From: Caldicellulosiruptor morganii
Lineage (GTDB): Bacteria > Bacillota > Thermoanaerobacteria > Caldicellulosiruptorales > Caldicellulosiruptoraceae
Assembly: GCF_026810225.1 (NCBI RefSeq)
Contig: NZ_CP113865.1
Span: 721,001 to 785,000, forward strand
Length of the DNA: 64,000 nt
Reading direction: 5' to 3'
Position 1 is the stretch's first letter. Every line of letters begins with the position of its first letter. Position numbers and translations under genes: made by a program. Below, in pieces: positions 1 through 8,416 of the stretch. The notes under the pieces were generated by a model. The model ran no database searches. It worked only from the letters and a program-made list of their open reading frames with translations, and was not told the origin of the DNA.

Positions 1-1
1 A

Positions 2-634
2 CTCAGTTTTCTCTCTGTTGGAAGTGGTCAGGCTGTGAGAATATTTAAAAATGGGGATGCTGATGGAATAATAATCCATGAGAAATCTTTTTTGGATGAC
101 CTGAAAAAGCAAAAACTTATTCAAAAGTATACTCCTTTTGTTTCAAACCAGTTCATACTTGTTGGTCCAAAAAGCAAAAAGGATTTATTCAAAAAGGTAA
201 AATCCATTCACGCAGCATTTTTGATAATAAAAGACAGAAATTTGAAATTTGTATCACGTGCAGACAATTCTGCAACATATATAAGAGAGCTTGAAATATG
301 GAAACTGGCAAAGACAGAGCCTGATTTTAAAGGTTATATTAAGTCGGGGCAGGGTATGGGAATGAGTTTGAATCTGGCAAACGAGAAAGAAGCTTTTATT
401 TTAACTGATGAAGCAACATTTTATAAAATGAAGGACAAACTTGACAGGCTGGATATTGTGTATCAAAATCCCGGGGAAGAAATATTGTCAAACACATATT
501 ACTTTGCTTTTTCACCCGGAAAAACAAAGCTTGCCTTTTTTGAAATGTTTTTAAAAAGCAAAGAGTTTAAAAGGCTTGTTGCTTCTTTCAATCAAAAGTA
601 TTTTAAAAAAGAGATTTACAGAGCAGCAAAATAA
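2..634 (+). CDS. tupA: Tungstate ABC transporter substrate-binding protein, 5' partial
   Basis: This is the periplasmic-type binding protein that captures tungstate outside the membrane and delivers it to the TupBC importer. The reading frame is open to the left edge, so the start and signal peptide lie outside the window. The first visible residues (SVGSGQAVRIFKNGDADGII) match the conserved early part of TupA, where the usual form is VGTGQAL..GENGDADV. The GTG at 35 is therefore internal. A central GMGMSLNLANEKEAFILTDEATFY stretch (described here in part) is also typical of the family. The gene is followed 19 bases later by the permease, then the ATPase. Tungstate rather than molybdate is inferred from the TupA-like motifs, with molybdate binding as the alternative. 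Confidence 0.85.
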   Translation, partial: LSFLSVGSGQAVRIFKNGDADGIIIHEKSFLDDLKKQKLIQKYTPFVSNQFILVGPKSKKDLFKKVKSIHAAFLIIKDRNLKFVSRADNSATYIRELEIWKLAKTEPDFKGYIKSGQGMGMSLNLANEKEAFILTDEATFYKMKDKLDRLDIVYQNPGEEILSNTYYFAFSPGKTKLAFFEMFLKSKEFKRLVASFNQKYFKKEIYRAAK

Positions 635-653
635 AAGGTAGAGGTTAAATTCA

Positions 654-1286
654 ATGATTGCAAATGTTATTGTATCAACCCTAATTGTCTGTATTCCATC
701 AACAATAATTTCACTTATTATAGGGATTCCCGCAGGTTTTTTTCTCAAGATAAAAAGATTCAGGGCTCGAAGACTGGTTTTAAGGCTTGTATATACTTTT
801 TCGGGACTTCCTCCTGTGCTGGCAGGGCTTTTTGTGTATATAATACTTTCCAGAAAAGGTCCTCTTGGTTTTTTGAATATTCTTTTTACCAGGTGGGCAA
901 TGATTATTGCCCAGGTAATTTTGATTGTGCCAATAGTTATTATGTATACACTGTCAGGACTTAAAAATGTGCAAATGGTTTTGGACAATCTGGACTTTTT
1001 AAATGTAAAAGGTAAAAAAAGGTACATTGCACTTGTAAGAGAGTATTCAAAAGAGCTAATTTATGCAACCATCCTTGGGCTTTCGCGTGCGATCTCCGAG
1101 GTGGGAGCTGTTTTGATTGTTGGTGGGAATATAGAAGGAGAGACTCGAATACTTACAACAGCCATTATATATGAAATAACAAAAGGAGAATTTTCAAGCG
1201 CGCTTTTGCTGGGGGCAGTTTTGCTCATTATATCATTTGCATTTAATACTATTTTGCAAATACTGCAGGGTGATATAGTTGATTGA
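654..1286 (+). CDS. tupB: Tungstate ABC transporter permease
   Basis: This 210-residue integral membrane protein has several strongly hydrophobic segments, including one at its N-terminus (VIVSTLIVCIPSTIISLIIG). It has the permease-type loop LGLSRAISEVGAVLIVGGNI near residues 144-163, which corresponds to the EAA/coupling region of TupB/WtpB-like permeases. It should form the membrane channel of the tungstate importer as a homodimer. The start is ATG at 654, with AGAGG about 10 bases upstream. The C-terminal codons overlap the start of the ATPase gene by 8 bases, which indicates translational coupling. Confidence 0.87.
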   Translation: MIANVIVSTLIVCIPSTIISLIIGIPAGFFLKIKRFRARRLVLRLVYTFSGLPPVLAGLFVYIILSRKGPLGFLNILFTRWAMIIAQVILIVPIVIMYTLSGLKNVQMVLDNLDFLNVKGKKRYIALVREYSKELIYATILGLSRAISEVGAVLIVGGNIEGETRILTTAIIYEITKGEFSSALLLGAVLLIISFAFNTILQILQGDIVD

Positions 1287-1863
1287 GGTAAAAGAGGTTG
1301 AAAAGTTCTTTGAAGACAGGTTTTTGTTCAGATGTGAAAACTTAAAATTCGAAAATAAAGGTCTTTACATCATAAAAGGTCCAAATGGATGCGGAAAGAC
1401 AACTTTTTTGATGATGCTCTTTGGAAAAGATAGAAATTTCAATGGGATTATAGAGAATACATTCTATGAAAAGGTTATGCTTCCGCAGCAGCCGTATTTT
1501 TTCAAAGGAAGTGTTTTATATAACCTTTCTTTGAGTTTAAAAGGGGAATTGCTCAGGGAAGCGATAAATATACTCAAAGCGTTTTCAATAGACCCTGATT
1601 TGAACATACACTCTCTTTCGCTTGGTCAAAAACAGCTTGTTGCCTTTTTGAGAGTTTTCTTTGCAAAGTCTGATGTCCTTTTTTTGGATGAACCTGATTC
1701 ATATCTTGGCAGTGCTGTTAAAGATTTTATATTTGACAGAATAGAAAAAGATGCCCGAAATAGATGTATAATTGTTGTGACACATGATTCATGGGAAACA
1801 AAGCACGCAAAAGAGATCTATTTTGAGAACAATCAAATAAAAGAAAAAGGTGGTGCAGTATGA
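1279..1863 (+). CDS. tupC: Tungstate ABC transporter ATP-binding protein
   Basis: This is the cytoplasmic ATPase that powers the TupAB importer. Walker A is GPNGCGKT (residues 34-41), the signature loop is LSLGQ (113-117), Walker B is VLFLDEPD (133-140), and a switch histidine sits in VVTHD. At 194 residues it is short for an ABC ATPase, and it lacks the C-terminal regulatory domain seen in some molybdate ATPases such as ModC. It starts with TTG inside the end of tupB. Its stop overlaps the ATG of the next moeA gene as ATGA, which ties transport to cofactor synthesis in one transcript. Confidence 0.87.
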   Translation: MIEVKEVEKFFEDRFLFRCENLKFENKGLYIIKGPNGCGKTTFLMMLFGKDRNFNGIIENTFYEKVMLPQQPYFFKGSVLYNLSLSLKGELLREAINILKAFSIDPDLNIHSLSLGQKQLVAFLRVFFAKSDVLFLDEPDSYLGSAVKDFIFDRIEKDARNRCIIVVTHDSWETKHAKEIYFENNQIKEKGGAV

Positions 1864-3074
1864 AGGTTTTGAAGACTTACTTTGAAGTGTTTGATATTTT
1901 AAGAAATGAATTTTTGGACTTTAAACTCAGAACAGAGATTGTCCCTATAAAAGATGCTGTTAACAGGATATGTGCAAAGGATGTTGTATCAAGCATTGAC
2001 GTTCCACACTTTGACAAATCAACTGTTGATGGATATGCGATAAGGTGTGAAAACACATTTACGGCAAACGATGAGAATCCTGCCATCTTTGATTTGATTG
2101 GTGAGGTAAAAACAGGTGAAATTCCGGCATTTGAGATTGAAAGTAACAGGGCGGCGAGGATATTTACAGGTGGCTGGTTGCCGGATGGTAGCAATGCTGT
2201 TGCCATGCTGGAAAATACAGTTGAAGAGGATGGAAAATTTTTTGTTTTTCGTCCGGTAAAGCCAAATGAGAACATACTTAAAAAAGGTGAGGACATAAAA
2301 AAAGGCTGTGTTGTTATAAAAAAATATCAGAGGTTAAAAGCGCCTCAGATTGGAGTTTTAGCAGCAATTGGTCAAAAGGATGTTGAGGTATTTTCAAAGC
2401 TCAAAGTTGGAATCATTTCGACAGGTGATGAGATAATTTCACATGACCAGAAACTTGAGGGTGCAAAGGTTTATGACATAAACTCATATACGCTTTATGC
2501 TGCTTGCAGTGAAGAGTATGCTGATGCTAAGCTTTACGGAATTGTTAAAGATGATTACAGTGCTCTGTACAATGTGGTTCAAAAGGCCATTTTGGAAAAC
2601 GACATTGTGCTTATATCAGGTGGAAGTTCTGCTGGCATGTATGATAATACCCTTAAAGTTATTTCAAGTTTAGAAGATGCAAAAATTCTTGTTGATGGAA
2701 TTTCAATAAAGCCAGGAAAACCAACAATAATTGCAAAAGTCCAGAATAAAGCTATATTTGGATTGCCAGGGCATCCCGTTTCGTGCTTATTTATATTCAA
2801 GTTTTTTGTTAAAAAGTTAATTGACATTATTCTTCATCAGGAGGAAACAGATAGAAAGGTTCTGGCGAAAATGAAAACTAACTTTGCAATCTCAAGCGGG
2901 AGGACAGAGTTTGTGTTTGTAAAGCTTGTATACTCTGATGAAATCATTGCTGAACCTCTGTATGGGAAATCCGGTTCAATAAATCTTTTAAACAATGCAT
3001 CGGGGTATATCAGAGTGGATAATACAAAAACAGGCATCAAAGCAGGTGATGTTGTTGAGGTGATACTTTTATGA
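1860..3074 (+). CDS. moeA: Molybdopterin molybdenumtransferase MoeA (first copy)
   Basis: MoeA inserts the metal oxyanion into adenylylated pterin. The 404-residue length fits the family. The N-terminal domain carries the conserved DVPHFDKSTVDGYAIR region near residues 43-58 (FDKST instead of the commoner FDNSAMDGYA). Further on are FTGGWLPDGSNAVAMLE, the GISTGDEI-like IISTGDEI, ISGGSSAG and the KPGKPTI / GLPGHPVS pair that ends the MPT-binding domain. ATG at 1860 overlaps the tupC stop, and its own stop overlaps the second moeA. Two MoeA paralogues side by side are common in tungsten-using anaerobes and archaea and may differ in metal or ligand specificity. Confidence 0.9.
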   Translation: MKVLKTYFEVFDILRNEFLDFKLRTEIVPIKDAVNRICAKDVVSSIDVPHFDKSTVDGYAIRCENTFTANDENPAIFDLIGEVKTGEIPAFEIESNRAARIFTGGWLPDGSNAVAMLENTVEEDGKFFVFRPVKPNENILKKGEDIKKGCVVIKKYQRLKAPQIGVLAAIGQKDVEVFSKLKVGIISTGDEIISHDQKLEGAKVYDINSYTLYAACSEEYADAKLYGIVKDDYSALYNVVQKAILENDIVLISGGSSAGMYDNTLKVISSLEDAKILVDGISIKPGKPTIIAKVQNKAIFGLPGHPVSCLFIFKFFVKKLIDIILHQEETDRKVLAKMKTNFAISSGRTEFVFVKLVYSDEIIAEPLYGKSGSINLLNNASGYIRVDNTKTGIKAGDVVEVILL

Positions 3075-4234
3075 AAGATTATCACTTTTCGGCTACCCTG
3101 CCGCAGGATGCGAGAGATATAATGGAGAAGATATTGAAAGAGTGTGTGAGCCTTAAAACAGAGATGGTTTCAATTTACAATTCACAGGGCAGATTTGTGG
3201 CAAAAGATCATCTTTCTATCAATACATCACCTCCTGCCAGTGTTGCTGCAATGGATGGGTATGCAATAGAAGCTGAGCAGACTTTTGATGCAACCGATAC
3301 AAGTCCAAAAACAATTGAAAATTTTAAAGTTGTTCAAACAGGAGAGAGCATACAGGGATTCAATGCGGTTGTTCCATTCGAGGAAGCACAGATAGAAGGG
3401 CGAAGAATTAGGATTTTCCAGAGTTACTATCCGGGGCAGAATGTACGTTCAAAAGGTGAGGATGTTCAGAAAGATCAGATTCTTGTCAGAAAAGGTGATT
3501 TTTTGACCTTGTTTGACAGGGTGTATTTGAAAGCTGGTGGCTATCTTGAAGTTGAGGTTTACAGAATGCCAAAGGTTGCTTTCCTACCAACAGGTGAAGA
3601 ACTTGTGGACATAGTTGAAAAGGAAGGACAGCTTGTTGAGTTCAATTCTATCATCTTTAGCGATATTTTACAAAGATATGGTTTTGAGGTTTCTATTTTT
3701 AAACCTGTTGAAAACAATCTAGAAAAACTAACAGAAAAAATAAAAGAGCTTTTACCAAGTTTTGATATCATTTTTGTAAATGCGGGTTCATCCAAGGGTG
3801 ACAGGGACCTGACAGCTGATGCTATATCAGCTCTGGGACAGGTGCTTGTCCACGGTATAGCTATAAAACCCGGCAAGCCAACAATCATAGGGAAAGTGGA
3901 GAATAAGCCTGTTATAGGTCTTCCGGGCTTTCCTGTTTCAATGTTTTTTGTATTGAAGGAAGTTTTTTTGAGGTCATTTTTCAAGGCGTTCGGTTTGAAT
4001 CCAAAAGAAAAAAGTGTATTTGCAATTCTTGAAAGGAGACTCTCATCCGACATAGGCTCTGAAGAGTATGTGAGAGTTAGCATTGAAAACACAGATGGTA
4101 GGAATGTCGCTAAGGTTTTGAAAAGAGGGGCAAGTGTGATATCAAGCTTGAAAAGGGCAGATGGATATATCACAGTGCCTGTCAATGTGGACATGCTGGA
4201 GGCAGGTAGCATAGTTGAGGTGAAACTTATTTGA
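3071..4234 (+). CDS. moeA: Molybdopterin molybdenumtransferase MoeA (second copy)
   Basis: This is a second 387-residue MoeA, clearly diverged from its neighbour. It retains SVAAMDGYAIEAEQTF near residues 55-70, FLPTGEELV in place of ISTGDEI, VNAGSSKGDRD in place of ISGGSSAG, and the paired KPGKPTI and GLPGFPVS motifs. The loss of the usual TGDE serine/threonine context and the divergence in the first domain suggest a specialised partner, possibly for tungsten as against molybdenum. The sequence alone does not decide this. It is translationally coupled to the first copy through ATGA and lies 14 bases before moaA. Confidence 0.88.
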   Translation: MKDYHFSATLPQDARDIMEKILKECVSLKTEMVSIYNSQGRFVAKDHLSINTSPPASVAAMDGYAIEAEQTFDATDTSPKTIENFKVVQTGESIQGFNAVVPFEEAQIEGRRIRIFQSYYPGQNVRSKGEDVQKDQILVRKGDFLTLFDRVYLKAGGYLEVEVYRMPKVAFLPTGEELVDIVEKEGQLVEFNSIIFSDILQRYGFEVSIFKPVENNLEKLTEKIKELLPSFDIIFVNAGSSKGDRDLTADAISALGQVLVHGIAIKPGKPTIIGKVENKPVIGLPGFPVSMFFVLKEVFLRSFFKAFGLNPKEKSVFAILERRLSSDIGSEEYVRVSIENTDGRNVAKVLKRGASVISSLKRADGYITVPVNVDMLEAGSIVEVKLI

Positions 4235-4248
4235 AAAGGTGATGGTAA

Positions 4249-5175
4249 ATGTATGATGGGTTTTTTAGAAAGATTGAATACCTGAGACTTTCAATAACAG
4301 ACAGGTGCAACTTCTTTTGCAGATACTGCAGGGAAAAAAACGCATGCAAACTTGAGAGCAAAGAGCTTTCAAAAGATGAGATTTTTAAAATTATTTCGGT
4401 ATTTAAAAAACTTGGTATAAAAAAGCTGAGACTTACAGGCGGTGAACCATTTTTAAGAGATGATATATTTGAAATTATAGAGTATGCCAGTAGCATTGGC
4501 ATAAAAAATATAAATGTTACAACAAACGGATATTTGGATGATGAGAAAATTGCAAAGATTTTAAAAAGCAGTCTTTTATCAATTAATATTTCACTTGATA
4601 CTCTGAACAATCAAAGATACAGAGTTTTAACTGGGTTGGATGTACTTGACAAAGTGAAAAGTGCCATAAAAAGCCTTTCAGAATACAAGAAGGTAAAGAT
4701 TAACACCGTTTTGCTCAGGTCAACAAACTTTGATGAGATTGAAGATTTAATATTATTTGCCAAAGAGAACAATGCTATCATTAGATTCATCGAGCTTATG
4801 CCAATAGGTGTTGCAAACAGAATTTTTGATAATGAATTTGTAAGCATTGAGGAGGTTTTAAAAAGGTTTAGGAAGTATTACGAGGTAGATGTTAATAGAA
4901 ATTCTGTTGCAAAGTACTACTATATTGAAGATTTTGATCACGTTGCTGGGTTTATAAATGCTGTTTCAGGGCATTTTTGCGAAAGATGTGACAGGGTAAG
5001 GGTCTCGGCTGAAGGAATTCTTTACAACTGTTTGTTTGATAAAACAGGACTTGATTTAAAAGAGTATTTAACCGATGAGGATGTTTTGGAAGAGAAAGTC
5101 CAAGAATTCATTAAAAAGAAAAAGTTTACAAGAAATCAATCAACAGATTCAATGATGTTCAGAATAGGAGGTTGA
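4249..5175 (+). CDS. moaA: GTP 3',8-cyclase MoaA
   Basis: This radical SAM enzyme carries out the first step of pterin cofactor synthesis, converting GTP to the 8-cyclo intermediate used by MoaC. The N-terminal cluster motif is C20-x3-C24-x2-C27 within ITDRCNFFCRYC, followed by RLTGGEPFLR. The second cluster is formed by CERCDRVRVSAEG and a downstream cysteine in LYNCLFD. The protein is 308 residues, slightly short, and the C-terminal GG motif is present in altered form (MFRIGG). The start is ATG at 4249, preceded by AAAAGGTGATGG. The gene lies in the same operon, 4 bases before the moaC fusion. Confidence 0.93.
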   Translation: MYDGFFRKIEYLRLSITDRCNFFCRYCREKNACKLESKELSKDEIFKIISVFKKLGIKKLRLTGGEPFLRDDIFEIIEYASSIGIKNINVTTNGYLDDEKIAKILKSSLLSINISLDTLNNQRYRVLTGLDVLDKVKSAIKSLSEYKKVKINTVLLRSTNFDEIEDLILFAKENNAIIRFIELMPIGVANRIFDNEFVSIEEVLKRFRKYYEVDVNRNSVAKYYYIEDFDHVAGFINAVSGHFCERCDRVRVSAEGILYNCLFDKTGLDLKEYLTDEDVLEEKVQEFIKKKKFTRNQSTDSMMFRIGG

Positions 5176-5179
5176 AAAA

Positions 5180-6103
5180 ATGGAGTTTACTCATATTGAC
5201 AGAGAAGGAATGCCACAGATGGTTGATGTATCCGAAAAAGAGATAGCAGAAAGGTATGCAAAAGCAAGTGGCAGAATTTATGTGGGAGATGAGGTCATAA
5301 AAGCGATAGAAGAAAACAAATTACCAAAGGGAGACATATTTTCAGCAGCAAAGATTGCGGGTATAATGGCGGCAAAGAGAACGTCGGACATAATTCCACT
5401 CTGCCACAACATATTTCTATCGCACGTTGATATTTCGTATACAATAAACAAACAGCAGGGTTTTATAGAGGCAGTCTCAGAGGTAAAAACCCATGCTCAA
5501 ACGGGTGCTGAGATGGAGGCATTGACAGCAGTTTTGATTTTTTTGGAGACAATCTATGACATGTGCAAAGCAATAAAAAAGGATATGGTAATTTCTGATG
5601 TGAGGTTGATTGAAAAGACAGGGGGAAAATCGGGGCACTATATTTTTGACCCGGAAAAGAGATTTGCAAAGGTTATCTCAATAAATATCAGTAAACAGAA
5701 AGGTACACCAAAAGTGCCTGTACAGGAGGCGAATGTAATTGAGGATTTTGGCATAGAAGAAGATGCACATGCAGGGACATCACACAGACAGGTGAGCCTT
5801 TTGGATAAATCCAGCATAGAGAAGATGGAGGAGTATGGTATAAAAGGCCTTTGCTTTGGCAAGTTTGCAGAAAATATTACAACCGAGGGACTTGATATAA
5901 GCAAAATTCGACCTGGCACAAGGTTGAAGATAGGAAGCAGCGTGATACTTGAGATAAGCCAGATAGGGAAAAAGTGTCATGCGGATGGATGTGAGATTGC
6001 AAGGACGGTTGGCATCTGCATAATGCCAAAAGAAGGACTGTTTGCAAGAGTATTAAAAGGAGGCAAAATAAGGGTGGGAGATACTATAGAAATTTTAGGT
6101 TAA
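5180..6103 (+). CDS. moaC: MoaC-MOSC fusion protein (cyclic pyranopterin monophosphate synthase plus MOSC domain)
   Basis: This 307-residue protein joins two pterin-cofactor domains. Residues 1-160 are MoaC, with FTHIDREGMPQMVDVSEK at the start, GIMAAKRTSDIIPLCHNI, TGAEMEALTAV (usual TGVEMEAL) and KTGGKSG. Residues from about 172 to 307 form a MOSC domain with IEEDAHAG, RQVSLLD, CFGKFAENITTEGLD and the cysteine-bearing KKCHADGC. MOSC domains act in sulfur or metal transfer to the cofactor. The fusion suggests that pterin formation and a later sulfuration step are physically linked. It is the last gene of the plus-strand cluster and converges with mogA one base away. Confidence 0.9.
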   Translation: MEFTHIDREGMPQMVDVSEKEIAERYAKASGRIYVGDEVIKAIEENKLPKGDIFSAAKIAGIMAAKRTSDIIPLCHNIFLSHVDISYTINKQQGFIEAVSEVKTHAQTGAEMEALTAVLIFLETIYDMCKAIKKDMVISDVRLIEKTGGKSGHYIFDPEKRFAKVISINISKQKGTPKVPVQEANVIEDFGIEEDAHAGTSHRQVSLLDKSSIEKMEEYGIKGLCFGKFAENITTEGLDISKIRPGTRLKIGSSVILEISQIGKKCHADGCEIARTVGICIMPKEGLFARVLKGGKIRVGDTIEILG

Positions 6104-6104
6104 A

Positions 6105-6599
6105 TCACTCTGCCTTACCACATTCTCTCTCATTTTCAAGCAGGATATTCAGTCCATGTTCCAGAAGCGGCAGAACTGCCTCAATGCATTCTTTTACTGC
6201 CTTTGGTGAGCCGGGAAGGTTGATAATAAGACTGTTTTCATATATTCCCGAAACACCGCGTGAAAGGTAGCTTCTTTTGTTTATTTTGCCCGTCTCATAC
6301 CGGATTAATTCAGAGATGCCCGGGGTCTGTTTCTGGACAATCTCAAGTGTTGCCTCGGGTGTGACATCTCTTTTATAAAAACCGGTGCCGCCTGTTGTCA
6401 GAATGAGGTTTGCACCCGAGTTTGCCGCTTCCACTATAGCCTTTTTTATTTCTTCTTTCTCATCCGGGACAATTTTGTAATATACATCTACAAACCCCTG
6501 ATCTTTTAGAAGATTCATTATCTCTTTTCCGCTGAGATCTTCTCTTTCTCCTTTTGCACTCCTGTCCGAGCATGTTATTACTGCGAACGTGAATGGCAT
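6105..6599 (-). CDS. mogA: Molybdopterin adenylyltransferase MogA/MoaB family
   Basis: This enzyme adenylylates molybdopterin before MoeA inserts the metal. The 164-residue protein has the family motifs TCSDRSAKGEREDLSG, LTTGGTGFYKRDVTPEAT and NLPGSPKAV. The ATG at 6599 is preceded on the minus strand by GGGGGTAAG. It faces the tup/moe/moa operon and completes it functionally. No moaD, moaE or mobA is visible in this window. The absence of a dinucleotide-forming gene fits a plain tungstopterin cofactor as used by aldehyde:ferredoxin oxidoreductase-type enzymes, but MoaDE could be encoded elsewhere. Confidence 0.9.
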   Translation of the reverse strand: MPFTFAVITCSDRSAKGEREDLSGKEIMNLLKDQGFVDVYYKIVPDEKEEIKKAIVEAANSGANLILTTGGTGFYKRDVTPEATLEIVQKQTPGISELIRYETGKINKRSYLSRGVSGIYENSLIINLPGSPKAVKECIEAVLPLLEHGLNILLENERECGKAE

Positions 6600-6668
6600 T
6601 TTTAGACTTACCCCCTTTATTGAGCTATCTTTTCTCTATTTTAGATTTTAAAGTGCTTTTCAATTTGT

Positions 6669-6674
6669 TATAAT
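6669..6674 (+). promoter_or_regulatory. Candidate -10 element upstream of GNAT gene
   Basis: A perfect TATAAT lies 42 bases before the chosen ATG of the acetyltransferase at 6716, in the AT-rich gap between divergent mogA and this gene. The region 17 bases upstream (TTTAAA) is only a weak -35. The assignment is by motif and position only. Confidence 0.35.
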
Positions 6675-6715
6675 TATATAAGATATTATCTTAATTTTAA
6701 AGAGGTTTGAGTTTC

Positions 6716-7099
6716 ATGGTTGAAATAAGGCAAATGAATCCTGATGAGAAGCAAACTGTCAAAAGCCTTATAGAAAAATGTGGTTTTGAGTATTATGACA
6801 GTGCAATTACCCATGTTGTGAGCGATAAAGACAGAATTATTGGAGCTTCCCAGCTTGCAGTGGAAAAATCTGAGGCTCAGATTTTGTCAATTGTGGTGGA
6901 TGAGAACTTTCGCAGGATGGGATTCGGTGATGGGCTTTTGAAGATGCAGATAAATCATTGCTACAAAAATGATATTTCAGTTGTAAAAGTCAGAAAAGGC
7001 ATTGCAGATGGATTTTTTAAAAGGGTGGGATTTATAGAAACTCAGGAATGGCTTGTTTTGGATGTTCAGGCATTTTATTTAAACCTGCATTGCAGGTAA
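6716..7099 (+). CDS. GNAT-family N-acetyltransferase
   Basis: This is a small 127-residue acetyltransferase of the GNAT fold. The acetyl-CoA binding stretch is ILSIVVDENFRRMGFGDGLL, a variant of the V-x-x-x-x-R/Q-x-x-G-x-G/A motif. It ends with a GFFKRVGFIETQEW segment typical of the last strands. ATG at 6716 is preferred because AGAGG (6701-6705) lies 10 bases upstream, while the TTG at 6707 is too close to that site. The substrate is unknown. Neighbours give no clear clue, as CheR follows 28 bases later. Confidence 0.75.
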   Translation: MVEIRQMNPDEKQTVKSLIEKCGFEYYDSAITHVVSDKDRIIGASQLAVEKSEAQILSIVVDENFRRMGFGDGLLKMQINHCYKNDISVVKVRKGIADGFFKRVGFIETQEWLVLDVQAFYLNLHCR

Positions 7100-7127
7100 A
7101 AAAACAAAAGTAGAAAGAGGGTAGGAA

Positions 7128-7910
7128 ATGAATCTTGATTATGAGTGGTTTAAAAAGAAAATTTTAGAGTATACAGGGATTAACCTTTCATATTATAAAG
7201 AAAAACAAATGAAAAGGCGAATAGAGTCTTTGATGAAAAAGAATGGCTTTGAAACTTATACTGACTACTACAGTGCTCTGACAAAGGACCAGAGACTTTT
7301 CAATGAATTTATAAACTATTTAACAATAAATGTATCTGAATTTTACAGAAATCCACAACAATGGGATATACTTGAAAAAGAAATTATGCCATATATTCTC
7401 AAAAGAACAAGAAGACCAAAGATTTGGTCGGCTGCGTGTTCAACCGGAGAAGAGCCATATTCAATTGTAATGCTTCTGACAAGATTTTTTCCATTGAATG
7501 AAATAAAGATTCTGGCAACAGACATTGACGATGATGCTCTGAGAAAGGCAAAAGAGGGAGTGTATTTGAAAAAAAGTCTTGAGAGCTTGCCGCAGGAATT
7601 TGTAAGAAGGTTTTTCAGAGAAAATGGAGAATTATATTACATAAGTGATGAAATAAAAAGATGTGTTGAATTTAAACACCATGACCTTTTAAAAGACCCC
7701 TATCCAGCAGGGATGGATTTGATTGTATGCAGAAACGTTCTCATTTACTTTACAGAAGAGGCAAAGGATATGGTATATAAAAATTTCAACAGGTCTTTGG
7801 TGATGAATGGTATTTTGTTTGTTGGTTCAACCGAGCAGATCATTGCACCGCAAAAATACGGGCTAAAACCAATCAGGACATTCTTTTATGAAAAGGTGAT
7901 GGATATTTGA
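7128..7910 (+). CDS. cheR: CheR-type chemoreceptor methyltransferase
   Basis: This protein-glutamate O-methyltransferase uses S-adenosylmethionine to methylate chemoreceptors during adaptation. It is 260 residues with the helical N-terminal domain (RRIESLMKKNGFETYTDYYS) followed by the SAM-binding domain. That domain contains WSAACSTGEEPYSI, ILATDIDDDAL, and the LIVCRNVLIYFTEEA motif, followed by FVGSTEQI near the end. ATG at 7128 has an AGAGGG site upstream. No other chemotaxis gene is nearby, so it may act on distant receptors. Its TGA overlaps the TTG start of the next gene. Confidence 0.92.
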   Translation: MNLDYEWFKKKILEYTGINLSYYKEKQMKRRIESLMKKNGFETYTDYYSALTKDQRLFNEFINYLTINVSEFYRNPQQWDILEKEIMPYILKRTRRPKIWSAACSTGEEPYSIVMLLTRFFPLNEIKILATDIDDDALRKAKEGVYLKKSLESLPQEFVRRFFRENGELYYISDEIKRCVEFKHHDLLKDPYPAGMDLIVCRNVLIYFTEEAKDMVYKNFNRSLVMNGILFVGSTEQIIAPQKYGLKPIRTFFYEKVMDI

Positions 7911-8416
7911 AAGCAAAAGAACTTTCATATACTGGTTTAATGGCAGCCCTGAACATAATCTTTTTAATTTTTGCTTCTATTTTGCCAAGAGTAAACAGTG
8001 TATTTTATATTTTATCTTCGGTCTGTGTTATGATAATTGTGTGGCTTTACAGTACAAAAACAGGTATTGTTATGTATATTTCAGTATCACTGCTGAGTTT
8101 AATAATTGTTCCAAATAAACTTGTTGCAATCCTTTACATTCTTATTTTTGGTCTGTATCCAGTAATAAAGGCTTTCTGCGAAAAGGGTTTTCCGCTTTAT
8201 GTGGAGATGGGGTTTAAAATTTTGTTCTATAACTTTATGTTAATCATTTTATATTTTGTTCTCAAAATAATACTGAAAGAAGTTCCGCATTTTAAATACG
8301 GAATAGTTTTGACAGTTGCATCATCAGAGGTTATATTTTTGCTTTATGACTATCTTCTAACACTCATTCTACAGAGGTTAAAGACACTCAAAATTCCTTG
8401 GAGGGGAAACCAATGA
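7907..8416 (+). CDS. Hypothetical multi-pass membrane protein
   Basis: This 169-residue protein is almost entirely hydrophobic, with about five predicted membrane segments (for example AALNIIFLIFASILP near the N-terminus and LILYFVLKIIL later) and a basic C-terminus. The layout resembles small ECF-transporter S components or DUF2232-like proteins, but no diagnostic motif is seen, so no function is given. The start is a TTG overlapping the cheR stop (TTGA). Its 3' end overlaps the ribosome binding site of the downstream TagO-like gene, so the three genes are probably cotranscribed. Confidence 0.6.
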   Translation: MKAKELSYTGLMAALNIIFLIFASILPRVNSVFYILSSVCVMIIVWLYSTKTGIVMYISVSLLSLIIVPNKLVAILYILIFGLYPVIKAFCEKGFPLYVEMGFKILFYNFMLIILYFVLKIILKEVPHFKYGIVLTVASSEVIFLLYDYLLTLILQRLKTLKIPWRGNQ

